A stretch of DNA of 64,000 nt from positions 1 through 64,000 of the forward strand of contig WRLD01000012.1 of assembly GCA_009777845.1 (NCBI GenBank), written 5' to 3'. The notes below the pieces were generated by a model that was given only the letters and a program-made list of their open reading frames with translations, searched no databases and was not told the DNA's origin. Within the stretch, counting starts at the first letter, position 1; each line of letters starts with the position of its first letter. The stretch comes from Defluviitaleaceae bacterium. Lineage in GTDB: Bacteria > Bacillota > Clostridia > Lachnospirales > WQUN01. The translations under genes and the position numbers were made by a program. This document shows, one piece after another, positions 17,240-25,432 of the stretch.

Positions 17240-18326
17240 TCTTAGCTTTTTTGATGATAGCGAAAAAACAGAACCCGCCACGGCGAAAAAACGCAGCAAG
17301 GCGCGTAGCGAGGGGCAGGTCGTAAAAAGCCAGGAGGCTTCTACCGCGGCTATGCTTATTTTTGGCTTTTTCGCGCTTTCGGCCTTTGCAGGCGGGATTC
17401 GTAGGAATATGCTGGATTTATTTACATACCATAGCTATTTGTTTACTCCGTATATGCTAGATACTATCGACCAGGTAGATATTGCGCGCCGTATATCGTG
17501 GCTTCTTTCGCGAGTTATTTGGATTGCCGCGCCTATGTTTTTGGTAACGGTTATTTTGGGTCTTGTGCTAAATATCTATCAGGTCGGCTGGCACCCTACG
17601 ACAAAGCCCATGAAGATAAAATTTTCCAAGATGAATCCGCTGAAAGGCTTTAAACGGCTTTTTTCGTTGCAATCACTTGTAAATTTTATAAAAAGCCTGC
17701 TAAAGCTGTTTTTTGTGGGCGCGGTGGTGTATAGTATACTTTCGGGCGAAATAGAAACGCTTCCCTCGCTTCTTGGCATGTCGTTTATTGCGGTTATTTC
17801 GTATTTTGCCAAGCTAGTTATCAAGCTCGGTATTTCTGTAGGCGTACTCTTTATCCTAATCGCCATCTTCGACTACGCCTACACAAAATGGAAGCACGAA
17901 AAGGACATAAAAATGTCGAAGCACGAGGTAAAAGAGGAATGGAAGCAAATGGAGGGCGACCCGAAAGTTAAAGCCAAAATAAAGCAAAAAATGCGCGAGG
18001 CTTCCATGCGCCGTATGATGAAAAACGTACCAAACGCTGACGTAATTATCACAAACCCCACGCACTATGCCGTAGCGTTGAAATACGACATACAGGGCGC
18101 GGGCGGCGCGCCAGTGCTTGTGGGCAAGGGCGTGGACTTTATGGCAAAGAGAATCCGCGAGGCAGGCATAGAAAACGACATTCCCATAGTAGAAAATCCG
18201 CCGCTTGCGCGTACGCTCTACGCCGAGGTGGAAATCGACCAAGAAATACCGGAAGAATTATATGTAGCCGTAGCAGAAATCATGGCGTATGTATTCAAAT
18301 TAAAAGGCCGTGTCGCGAATGAGTAA
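17220..18326 (+). CDS. flhB: Flagellar export switch protein FlhB
   Basis: A 368-residue protein with an N-terminal EKTEPATAKKRSKARSEGQV signature, four hydrophobic helices and a C-terminal cytoplasmic domain. The autocleavage motif NPTH is present at about residue 279 (ITNPTHYAVAL), so specificity switching between hook and filament substrates should work. GGAGGG lies about 11 nt before the ATG, inside fliR. The gene ends in an 8-nt overlap with the next gene. flhA, which usually follows, is absent. Confidence 0.96.
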   Translation: MELLRLNLSFFDDSEKTEPATAKKRSKARSEGQVVKSQEASTAAMLIFGFFALSAFAGGIRRNMLDLFTYHSYLFTPYMLDTIDQVDIARRISWLLSRVIWIAAPMFLVTVILGLVLNIYQVGWHPTTKPMKIKFSKMNPLKGFKRLFSLQSLVNFIKSLLKLFFVGAVVYSILSGEIETLPSLLGMSFIAVISYFAKLVIKLGISVGVLFILIAIFDYAYTKWKHEKDIKMSKHEVKEEWKQMEGDPKVKAKIKQKMREASMRRMMKNVPNADVIITNPTHYAVALKYDIQGAGGAPVLVGKGVDFMAKRIREAGIENDIPIVENPPLARTLYAEVEIDQEIPEELYVAVAEIMAYVFKLKGRVANE

Positions 18327-19392
18327 ATATTTGATTTTCTTGAACGTAGTTTTTATAATTCTGTGCGGAATTACCCTTTTACTGGGCAGCTCTGAATTTT
18401 TTGCGTTGGCGTATATTATTGTATATATAATAGTAGTAGTACGCACGCTTATGACCCCTGGCAGACGAAAAACGCGGCGGTATCTGAACCTAGCCTACAC
18501 CGCGATTCTAGTCGTACAGCTCACTATGCTAAACTCCATTGTTCTAAGCAATGTCGAACACCTGCACATGCACGAGGACATTCTGCGGCGCGTGGTAGGC
18601 ATTGTTTTCATTTTCATGCCAATGCTCGTAAACCGCCATGTAGCCTCGGTAAGGTACACGCACTATTACATTCCGCCAGTGGGCGAAACCGCGGCAGTAG
18701 GCATTTCGGAGCTAATGAACACCGCCTCGGGGTTAAAACGCGCCACAGGCTTTATAAACGAGTCGCGCCAAAAGCTAAGCATAGACAACCTTGTATCGCT
18801 AGCCCACGACATGACTCGCCACGATTCGTTCCATTACGTAAACAGCCGAAGCCTCACGGACGAATATTTTCAGCTTGCGCGCGCCAGTCTTGACGACCCA
18901 AATATTTACATTATCATTTCCAAAACAGGAAGCCCTGCCTCGGAATTTATTTCCGTATTCACGCGAAAGCAGTACAACCACGCCTCCATTTCCTTTGACA
19001 AAGCACTAAAAACGACAATAAGCTACAACGGCGGCGAAAAGGTCTACCCCCCAGGCCTAAACATGGAAATCTTGGAATTTTTTAGAAAATCCCCCGACTC
19101 CAAAATCATGGTCTACAGCCTGCCCTGCACAGCAGAACAAAAAAAACAAATGCTAGACAGAATAGCAAAAATCAACCGCGAGGGCAGCGCGTACAACATA
19201 CTAGGCCTACTAATGAGCAACCGCCTGCACAAGCCAAACATCATGTACTGCTCCCAGTTTGTCTACAACATGCTAGACGATGTAGGACTCGCCTACTTTG
19301 AAAAAGCAGGCGGAAAAATAAGCCCCACAGACCTGGTGGAGCTAGATTATTTTAGACGGCTACGGTTTGAGCTAGAAATTACGTTCGCGTAG
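18319..19392 (+). CDS. Membrane protein with YiiX/NlpC-P60-like papain-fold domain
   Basis: About 357 residues. Two or three N-terminal hydrophobic segments (residues 1-90) are followed by a soluble domain. That domain has a His in KQYNHASISFD and a Cys in MYCSQFVYN, in the His-before-Cys order of permuted papain-fold (YiiX/YebB-like) hydrolases that act on amide bonds of lipids or peptidoglycan. The start ATG at 18319 overlaps the flhB stop (ATGAGTAA), so it is coupled to the flagellar operon. A role in wall remodelling around the flagellar base is an inference. The 3' flank leads into the type I toxin locus. Confidence 0.75.
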   Translation: MSKYLIFLNVVFIILCGITLLLGSSEFFALAYIIVYIIVVVRTLMTPGRRKTRRYLNLAYTAILVVQLTMLNSIVLSNVEHLHMHEDILRRVVGIVFIFMPMLVNRHVASVRYTHYYIPPVGETAAVGISELMNTASGLKRATGFINESRQKLSIDNLVSLAHDMTRHDSFHYVNSRSLTDEYFQLARASLDDPNIYIIISKTGSPASEFISVFTRKQYNHASISFDKALKTTISYNGGEKVYPPGLNMEILEFFRKSPDSKIMVYSLPCTAEQKKQMLDRIAKINREGSAYNILGLLMSNRLHKPNIMYCSQFVYNMLDDVGLAYFEKAGGKISPTDLVELDYFRRLRFELEITFA

Positions 19393-19420
19393 GGCGGTTT
19401 TTTTGACTTTAAAATAACGC

Positions 19421-19448
19421 TTGAATTTTTCTGATTTATGGGTATAAT
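19421..19448 (+). promoter_or_regulatory. Candidate antisense-RNA promoter
   Basis: TTGAAT and TATAAT are separated by 16 nt. Transcription would start near 19455 and run antisense to the 3' untranslated region of the toxin gene on the other strand, as RatA does to txpA. Part of the -10 coincides with the complement of the toxin terminator's T-tract, so chance is possible. Confidence 0.5.
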
Positions 19449-19482
19449 AAAAGCAAGCCACCTGCTGATACAGGTGACTTGC
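19441..19482 (-). terminator. Intrinsic terminator of the toxin mRNA
   Basis: On the minus strand, GCAAGTCACCTG and CAGGTGGCTTGC pair over 12 bp (one G-U) around loop TATCAG, followed by TTTTATTAT. The plus-strand version has a C-A mismatch in place of the G-U, so the structure is better on the toxin strand. Confidence 0.7.
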
Positions 19483-19525
19483 GTAGAACTCAGTCGTTTC
19501 GGCTGGTTCACGGGTTTTTTTGGAA
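19455..19525 (+). ncRNA. Candidate antitoxin RNA (antisense to toxin 3' UTR)
   Basis: The predicted transcript would begin after the promoter at 19421-19448 and contain two hairpins. The second, GAAC..CAGTCG-TTT-CGGCTG..GTTC with one bulged T, is followed after 5 nt by a run of seven T, which may terminate it. An alternative 3' end is the U-tract hairpin at 19737-19766. It is fully complementary to the toxin mRNA 3' region. Confidence 0.45.
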
Positions 19526-19543
19526 CTTAAATTAAATTAGCCG

Positions 19544-19699
19544 TTACCTTTGCCTAGGACGGCTATTTTTGCGTTTTTTGCGATGCGTGCGTTGTTTTTT
19601 GCTGTGGCAGGTGCATTTGTAATAACGGTAAGCTAGATATAACCCTGCTATTTGTGTTGCTAGCTGTATCAGCAGAGACACCCATTCATATACGCTCAT
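19544..19699 (-). CDS. Small hydrophobic-basic peptide, candidate type I toxin
   Basis: A 51-residue peptide: a hydrophobic helix at residues 3-24 (VYEWVSLLIQLATQIAGLYL), then a Tyr/Cys segment YRYYKCTCH and a very basic tail (KKQRTHRKKRKNSRPRQR). The start MSVYEWVSLL resembles Bacillota holin-like and TxpA-type toxins that insert in the membrane. It has its own promoter (19849-19876), a long structured leader, a strong terminator (19441-19482) and a possible antisense RNA at the 3' end. The best Shine-Dalgarno (AAGGGGG, 19813-19807) is 107 nt upstream of the ATG, but folding the intervening hairpin brings it to 8 nt. The toxin identity is inferred from architecture. Confidence 0.7.
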   Translation of the reverse strand: MSVYEWVSLLIQLATQIAGLYLAYRYYKCTCHSKKQRTHRKKRKNSRPRQR

Positions 19700-19702
19700 A
19701 TA

Positions 19703-19801
19703 GTCAATTCCACTATTTACTTAGGCTGTCCAAGGTAAAAAATCGGCGGCTTCAAGCCGATTTTTTGCCGCAGGAGAGCCTTAGTAAATAGCGGAATTGA
19801 C
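19703..19801 (-). promoter_or_regulatory. 99-nt leader hairpin between Shine-Dalgarno and AUG
   Basis: Outer arms 19703-19727 and 19777-19801 pair over 25 positions with two mismatches. A nested hairpin, AAAAAATCGGC/GCCGATTTTTT (19737-19766), looks like a bidirectional intrinsic terminator. The stem base abuts the Shine-Dalgarno side and, 3 nt away, the AUG. It may attenuate transcription or act as a translational switch. Confidence 0.75.
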
Positions 19802-19848
19802 ACTCACCCCCTTCTCGGGAGTGAACCAGCCATCCAGACTGCCTGCAT

Positions 19849-19876
19849 AGTATAACATAAAGCGACAGAAACACAA
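19849..19876 (-). promoter_or_regulatory. Sigma-A-type promoter of the toxin gene
   Basis: On the minus strand, TTGTGT (-35) and TATACT (-10) are 16 nt apart; the start is expected near 19842. The mRNA 5' end contains GGCTGGTTCAC, the exact complement of GTGAACCAGCC in the 3' UTR (19501-19511), so a 5'-3' long-range interaction is possible. Confidence 0.6.
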
Positions 19877-19914
19877 CATAGTCAAAAAAAATTTTATTCA
19901 CATTACATTTCCCC

Positions 19915-20045
19915 TAAAGTTTTATTTAAGTTCTGCCGATATTAAATATAAGCGGAGGGGGGTACATATGCCTAGCCCGCTTTCTTAGCAACAAAAGGGA
20001 ACACATTATACGGGGACGACATTCCCCACACAAGGAGTGAAGAAA
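19915..20045 (+). promoter_or_regulatory. SigD-type flagellin promoter and leader
   Basis: TAAA (19915-19918), 16 nt, then GCCGATAT (19935-19942) is a close match to the Bacillus SigD/FliA consensus. The leader of about 95 nt has several GGA motifs, possible CsrA sites: in GCGGAGGGG, in AAGGGAAC, in the stem GGGGA/TCCCC and in the flagellin AAGGAG. A six-residue minigene (19968-19988, MPSPLS) sits 7 nt after a very strong GGAGGGG site. Confidence 0.75.
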
Positions 20046-21446
20046 ATGTCAAACATGGTAGTACGTACAAACGTCTATGCGCTAAATGCACACAGAAACA
20101 TGAAAAACGTAGGCCTTCAACAAAAGCAAGCATCTAACCGTCTTTCTAGCGGTTACAGAATCAATTCTGCCGCTGACGATGCCGCTGGCCTTGCAATTAG
20201 CGAAAACATGCGCGCACAAATCCGCGGTCTAGACCAAGCTAGCCGTAACGCGCAAGACGGCCAAGCAATGCTTCTTACCACCGAGGGTGGCTTGGAAGAA
20301 ATCGGAAACATGCTACAACGTGTGCGCGAGCTTATGGTTCAAGCTCCAAACGACACAAACACACAAAACCAAAGAGAGCTGATTAAACAAGAAATCGCTC
20401 AGCTTGGTAAAGAAATCCTTTCCATGCAAAACCGCGTTGAGTTCAACACAAACCGCGTTCTCTCTATGGCTCCTGGTATGACAACCTCTGTTATATCAGC
20501 CGCATCTCAAATGTTCGGCGGCGCACAAAACATGGAAATGATGGGCGCTATGCTCAAAGAGCAACAAACAAGACTACTCGCCGCTATTAACCTCTTTAGC
20601 GAGCTTGCCGCAGGAAGCTCTGTTGCATCTAAGGGTGCAGCATTTGATGCTCTCCAATGGGTAAACACTGCTCTTGTAACTTCTCATTATGGCGTACCGA
20701 TTACTGCAGGTAACCCAACTGTAGCATTCACAGCACCTACAGCTTTATCTGTCGCAGGCGTAGCAGGACTATCAACAATTGCATCGTCAACAGCAGCAAC
20801 TGGAGCAACTGGAGTAGCAGCAACAACATCAACAGCATCAATCACTTTATCTGCAGGTCAGATTCTTGGAAAACTGCAATCAGCACTCAACGATGTAAAT
20901 ACCGCTATTACCTCATTATCGTCTGTAGATGGTGGCAAAATGCGTACCGCATTCAGAACCGCTCAAGGCGATGTCCGCACCTATGTAAACACAGCTTCTA
21001 CAGCTAACAACATCGCATTCTTCCAAGTAGGTGCTAACGCTTCTCAAGGCATTAGCTTCGACTTTGAAGCCGTAGGTCGTGCAGTAGGCGCAGCAGGCTA
21101 CACAGTAAGCCTATTGTCTTCCGTAATGGCAGCTCCCGGCGCAGGTAACGGTATCGGAAACGGTGTACGCATCAGCCCATTCATCTCTGCACTTGACGAC
21201 TCGATTAACGACATCAGCAAAATCCGCGCTAACCTCGGTGCTGTACAAAACCGTATGGACTACACAATGCGTAGCTTGGATATTTCCAGCGAAAACTTAC
21301 AAGACTCCGAAAGTCGCGTAAGAAACGCAGACGTAGCGAAAGAAATGATGAAATTCACCATGACCAACGTACTACAACAAGCTGCTATTTCCATGCTTTC
21401 ACAAGCAAATCAGCTTCCAAACAACCTTATGCAACTACTCCGCTAG
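20046..21446 (+). CDS. Flagellin
   Basis: A 466-residue filament subunit. The N-terminal D0/D1 region has the usual KQASNRLSSGYRINSAADD and GLAISENMRAQIRGL, and the C-terminal D1/D0 region has NADVAKEMMKFTMTNVLQQA and ends in LPNNLMQLLR. The central part (about 175-380) is Ala/Thr/Ser-rich and variable. I chose the ATG at 20046 because AAGGAG lies 8 nt upstream; the GTG at 20037 overlaps that site. It is transcribed from a SigD-type promoter as a single gene ending in a strong terminator. Exported through the FliPQR/FlhAB gate, part of which is encoded just upstream. Confidence 0.97.
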   Translation: MSNMVVRTNVYALNAHRNMKNVGLQQKQASNRLSSGYRINSAADDAAGLAISENMRAQIRGLDQASRNAQDGQAMLLTTEGGLEEIGNMLQRVRELMVQAPNDTNTQNQRELIKQEIAQLGKEILSMQNRVEFNTNRVLSMAPGMTTSVISAASQMFGGAQNMEMMGAMLKEQQTRLLAAINLFSELAAGSSVASKGAAFDALQWVNTALVTSHYGVPITAGNPTVAFTAPTALSVAGVAGLSTIASSTAATGATGVAATTSTASITLSAGQILGKLQSALNDVNTAITSLSSVDGGKMRTAFRTAQGDVRTYVNTASTANNIAFFQVGANASQGISFDFEAVGRAVGAAGYTVSLLSSVMAAPGAGNGIGNGVRISPFISALDDSINDISKIRANLGAVQNRMDYTMRSLDISSENLQDSESRVRNADVAKEMMKFTMTNVLQQAAISMLSQANQLPNNLMQLLR

Positions 21447-21566
21447 GAGCATTGCTCCTTTTCACCGACCTTACGGTGGTGGGAATATCGGCACGAAGCC
21501 TTATGGCTTCGTGATGGAGCTACTCCGCTAATTGCGGCTTCGCCGAATTTCGGCGATATAAGGAAA
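21447..21566. repeat. Flagellin 3' spacer with family D-like sequence and a duplicated gene end
   Basis: The last 17 nt of flagellin (21429-21445, ATG..CTACTCCGCTA) recur at 21514-21530 with two mismatches. They flank a family D-like segment (GGTGGGAATATCGGCACGAAGCC). No gene is seen. Confidence 0.55.
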
Positions 21567-21602
21567 CCCCCTGCGAGAGAAATCTCGCAGGGGGTTTTGG
21601 TT
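21567..21602 (+). terminator. Flagellin terminator
   Basis: A perfect 12-bp stem CCCCCTGCGAGA / TCTCGCAGGGGG around GAAA, followed by TTTTGGTTTT. This is a canonical rho-independent terminator. Confidence 0.9.
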
Positions 21603-21704
21603 TTGTGGGTTTTAGTATAATCTCCCTCCCCCCACTTTACATTTCCACAAAAAAATAGTAATATTTTGTCTGTAAAAAAATAACCAAAACATTGGAGCGT
21701 GTTT

Positions 21705-22769
21705 ATGAGAATTTATAACTTTTCGGCGGGGCCTGCTACCCTGCCGCTGTCCGTGCTGGAACGCGCGGCAAGGGAAATGACAGAATACGGTAACGCGGGA
21801 ATGTCCATAATGGAAATGAGCCACCGCGCACAGCCGTACGAGGGTATTCACAATGACGTGATTAGCCTGCTTCGCGAGCTGTTATATGTGCCGAGCAACT
21901 ACAAAATACTGCTGTTGCAGGGCGGCGCGTCACAGCAATTTGCGATGATTCCTATGAACCTGTCAAAGAATGGCAAGGCGCAGTTTGTGATTACGGGCGA
22001 ATGGTCGGGCAGGGCCTACAAGGAAGCCGCAAGAGTGCTAGACGCAAGCGTTTTGGCTTCGTCAGAGGAAATAAATTTTTCCGCCATTCCAGAAATTCCT
22101 GTGGAAAAAATTTCCCCAGATGCGGACTATGTACACATCTGCACAAATAACACGATTTGTGGAACTCGCTTTAGGGAAATTCCCGATACGGGAAAAATTC
22201 CCCTCGTCGGCGATATGTCGTCGGGAATTTTGTCCGAGATAGTTGATGTAAGCAAATATGGGCTAATTTACGCAGGGGCGCAAAAAAATATCGGCCCCGC
22301 AGGGCTTACCGTTGTTATTATCCGCGACGATTTGGTGGAAAATGGCAACACCGACCTGCCCGCGTTTCTTCAATACAGAACACACGCAGGGGCAAATTCC
22401 CTGTACAACACGCCGCCGACCTACGCCATTTACATGACCAAGCTATGCTTGGAATGGCTAAAGGAGCAGGGCGGCGTAGAGAATATGCAGAAAATCAACG
22501 AAGCCAAGGCGCAAATTTTGTACGAGTTCCTTGACGAATCGCTCATATTTAGAGGAATTGCCGACAATTCCCACCGTTCGCTTATGAATGTGCCGTTTAC
22601 CACTGGCGACGAGGCGAAGGACAAGCAATTTGTAAAGGAAGCCGCCGCCGCAGGCTTCGCAAACCTAAGCGGACACCGCCTAGTAGGCGGCTTGCGCGCA
22701 AGCATCTACAACGCCATGCCCACCGAGGGCGTGGAAGCGTTGGTTGAGTTTATGAAAAAATTTCAGTAA
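21705..22769 (+). CDS. serC: Phosphoserine aminotransferase
   Basis: A 354-residue PLP enzyme converting 3-phosphohydroxypyruvate and glutamate to phosphoserine. The N-terminus FSAGPATLP is diagnostic, GNAGMSIMEMSHR follows, and the PLP Lys is in YAGAQKNIGPAG at about residue 195. The ATG at 21705 is 7 nt after GGAG; a GTG two codons upstream is less well placed. It lies upstream of serA, separated by a 240-nt gap filled with a repeat array, and likely shares the operon. No serB homologue is seen in the window. Confidence 0.97.
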   Translation: MRIYNFSAGPATLPLSVLERAAREMTEYGNAGMSIMEMSHRAQPYEGIHNDVISLLRELLYVPSNYKILLLQGGASQQFAMIPMNLSKNGKAQFVITGEWSGRAYKEAARVLDASVLASSEEINFSAIPEIPVEKISPDADYVHICTNNTICGTRFREIPDTGKIPLVGDMSSGILSEIVDVSKYGLIYAGAQKNIGPAGLTVVIIRDDLVENGNTDLPAFLQYRTHAGANSLYNTPPTYAIYMTKLCLEWLKEQGGVENMQKINEAKAQILYEFLDESLIFRGIADNSHRSLMNVPFTTGDEAKDKQFVKEAAAAGFANLSGHRLVGGLRASIYNAMPTEGVEALVEFMKKFQ

Positions 22770-22781
22770 TATTAAAAGATA

Positions 22782-22978
22782 ATGGAACGCGGATTTTCGC
22801 GGATTTAACGGATTTTCGCGGATTTTTTCTCGCTTGCATTAAAAGCTAACGTGACACTGATTTACGCAGATTTCACGGATTTAAAGGCGCACCCGAAAGA
22901 ATCCGCGAAAATCCGCCAAATCCGCGGAAATCCGCGTTCCATGCCTTTAAAATTCACTAAATCCGCGTTCCATAAATA
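22782..22978. repeat. Family A inverted array between serC and serA
   Basis: GGAACGCGGATTTTCGCGG at the left faces CCGCGGAAATCCGCGTTCC at about 22929-22950, with a partial extra copy ending at 22976. The transcript between serC and serA would fold into a long imperfect hairpin. Confidence 0.85.
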
Positions 22979-23008
22979 TACAAAAAAAATTAAGGGGTGG
23001 AATAAAAC

Positions 23009-24169
23009 ATGTACAAAATTTTAACCAAAAACAAAATAGCCAGCTGCGGCTTGGAACAGCTTCCAGCGGACAAATTCACCGTTTCCGACAGCGAAGCATC
23101 ACCAGATGCAATTCTCCTGCGTTCGTATGTTTTGCCTGAGGAGGAGCTTACCGACGGCTTAAAAGCCATAGGCAGAGCAGGCGCAGGCGTAAACAATATT
23201 CCTGTAGATGCGTGCGCGAAAAAGGGAATAGTTGTATTTAATACCCCGGGCGCGAACGCAAACGGCGTAAAGGAAATGGTTATCGCAGGGCTTTTGCTTG
23301 CTTCGCGCGACATTTTTGGCGGAATCAACTGGGTACAAGGGCTTGCAGGCGAAACAGGCGTAGCAAAAACGGTAGAAAAAGGAAAGGCAGAGTTTGGCGG
23401 GCCTGAAATTCAAGGCAAAACCATAGGCGTAATAGGGCTTGGCGCGATAGGCGTACTAGTCGCTAACGCTTGCTGTGCCTTGGGAATGTCCGTAATCGGC
23501 TATGACCCTTATGTCACCGTTGATGCGGCGTGGAAGCTGTCACGCGGTGTAAAAAAAGCGCCCAACCTAGACCTGCTCTTGTCGGAATGTGACTATCTTT
23601 CACTGCATATTCCAGTAACCAACGACACAAAGGGCATGTTCAATAAGGACATGTTTGCTAAATGCAAAAAAGGCTTACGCCTAGTAAATACAGCGCGCGC
23701 GGAGCTTGTGGACGACGATTCCATTTTGCAAGCACTCGCGGACGGCACAGTCGCCTGTTACGTGACAGACTTCCCCACGGAAAGAATGTTGGGGCATAAA
23801 AAAATTGTCACAATTCCGCACCTCGGCGCATCTACCCCCGAATCGGAGGACAACTGCGCCACCATGGCGGCAAAGGAAATTCGCAGATATTTAACTTATG
23901 GAAATATCAAAAATTCCGTAAATTTCCCCGATTGCGAATTGCCGTATACTGGCAAAAAAAGAATTTGTGTAATCCACAAAAATTTGCCGAACGTAATAAA
24001 CGCCGTCACAAATTTGCTAGGCAAACGCTCGACCAATATCGCCGACATGCTTATGAAAAGCAGGGGCGAGTACGCCTACGCCATTCTTGACGTAGACTGC
24101 ACAAATTTGGATAACGTGGCGGAGGAAATACAGAAAATGGATAACATCATTAACGTAAGGGTGATATAA
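23009..24169 (+). CDS. serA: D-3-phosphoglycerate dehydrogenase
   Basis: A 386-residue NAD-dependent enzyme for the first step of serine synthesis. The nucleotide-binding motif GVIGLGAIGVLVAN is at about residues 138-150. The catalytic Arg/Glu/His set is represented by VNTARAELVDD and PHLGASTPESEDNC. The C-terminal 70 residues form an ACT-like domain (ICVIHKNLPNVINAVTNLLG) expected to bind serine. It is the short type lacking the extra intervening domain. GGGGTGG precedes the ATG. The next gene starts immediately after the stop codon. Confidence 0.96.
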   Translation: MYKILTKNKIASCGLEQLPADKFTVSDSEASPDAILLRSYVLPEEELTDGLKAIGRAGAGVNNIPVDACAKKGIVVFNTPGANANGVKEMVIAGLLLASRDIFGGINWVQGLAGETGVAKTVEKGKAEFGGPEIQGKTIGVIGLGAIGVLVANACCALGMSVIGYDPYVTVDAAWKLSRGVKKAPNLDLLLSECDYLSLHIPVTNDTKGMFNKDMFAKCKKGLRLVNTARAELVDDDSILQALADGTVACYVTDFPTERMLGHKKIVTIPHLGASTPESEDNCATMAAKEIRRYLTYGNIKNSVNFPDCELPYTGKKRICVIHKNLPNVINAVTNLLGKRSTNIADMLMKSRGEYAYAILDVDCTNLDNVAEEIQKMDNIINVRVI

Positions 24170-25432
24170 ATGGGTGTGACAATTAAGGCATTTAAAGCGG
24201 TACGGCCAAGACCCGAGCTTGCCTCTGCTGTGGCGGCTCTGCCCTACGATGTAATGAACGCGGCGGAAGCGCGCGAAATGGCAGAGGGCAATCCGCACTC
24301 GTTTTTGCGTGTGGACAAGGCGGAAATCGAGCTGCCGCCAAGCACAGACCCATACAGCCCAGAGGTGTACCAAAAAGCGAACGAAAACCTGCAAACGCTA
24401 ATAAAAACAGCAATGCTCCAAGACCAACAGCCCAATTTGTATATATATCGCCTAACGGGCTACGGGCAGGTTCAAACAGGGCTTGCGGCATGTGTAAGTG
24501 CGGACGAATACGAGCGCGGCCTTATAAAACGCCACGAATTTACCCGCCCCGAAAAGGAACAGGACAGAATAAATCACATGCTTGCTTGTGAAGCGCATAC
24601 TGGGCCTATTTTCCTAGCGTACAGGCGCGAGCGCGCAGGCGAGGCGAACGACCCTGCCGCGATTATGGCAGAATACACAAAAAACGCGCCCGAATACAGC
24701 TTTACCGCAGACGACGGCGTAAAGCACGAGCTGTGGGTAATCGACAAGCTACAAGTGCAAAATCAGCTAGTTGAAGCGTTTGGGCAAATACCTGCGTTGT
24801 ATATCGCGGACGGCCATCACCGCAACGCAACCGCCGCAAAAGTAGCAAAAATGCGTGACGAGCGCGGCGAGCATGATTTTTATTTGGCGGTAATTTTTCC
24901 GCATGACGAGCTTGCGATTTTGGATTACAACCGTGTGATTACTGACTTGAACGGCGCGAGCGAGGCGGAGTTTTTGGACAAGCTAGGCGCGGACTGGCTT
25001 ATTGAAAGCGGCTGTGCCGCTTGTCGTTGCGGCGGCTCAATGTGCGGCTCGCAAATAAAGCCCTCCAAAAAATTTGAAGTAGGCATGTATCTAACAGACA
25101 CATGGTACCGCCTAACCCTAAAGAATCCGCCAGCCTCCGCCGACCCCATACAAAGCCTAGACTGCTCCGTGTTGCAGAACACGTTACTTGCGCCGATTTT
25201 GGGCATAAACGACCCTCGCGCGGATAAGCGTATAGACTTTGTGGGCGGTATCCGCGGGCTTGGCGAGCTGGAAAAGCGCGTAGACAGCGGAGAAATGGCT
25301 GTTGCGTTTGCGTTGTTTCCCACGTCTATGGACGAGCTTATGGCGGTGGCAGATGCCGACCAGATTATGCCGCCTAAGTCTACCTGGTTTGAGCCAAAGC
25401 TGAGAAGCGGTTTATTGGTGCATTTGTTTTGA
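24170..25432 (+). CDS. DUF1015 family protein of the serine operon
   Basis: A 420-residue soluble protein of the DUF1015 family, recognisable from FKAVRPRPELASAVAALPYD near the N-terminus, RVDKAEIELPP and the conserved ADGHHRNATAA at about residues 205-215. Members are often next to serA in Clostridia, so a role tied to serine or phosphoserine metabolism is likely, but the reaction is not known to me. The ATG directly follows the serA stop, with AAGGGTG upstream, so it is coupled. Its stop codon overlaps the TTG start of the next gene. Confidence 0.88.
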   Translation: MGVTIKAFKAVRPRPELASAVAALPYDVMNAAEAREMAEGNPHSFLRVDKAEIELPPSTDPYSPEVYQKANENLQTLIKTAMLQDQQPNLYIYRLTGYGQVQTGLAACVSADEYERGLIKRHEFTRPEKEQDRINHMLACEAHTGPIFLAYRRERAGEANDPAAIMAEYTKNAPEYSFTADDGVKHELWVIDKLQVQNQLVEAFGQIPALYIADGHHRNATAAKVAKMRDERGEHDFYLAVIFPHDELAILDYNRVITDLNGASEAEFLDKLGADWLIESGCAACRCGGSMCGSQIKPSKKFEVGMYLTDTWYRLTLKNPPASADPIQSLDCSVLQNTLLAPILGINDPRADKRIDFVGGIRGLGELEKRVDSGEMAVAFALFPTSMDELMAVADADQIMPPKSTWFEPKLRSGLLVHLF

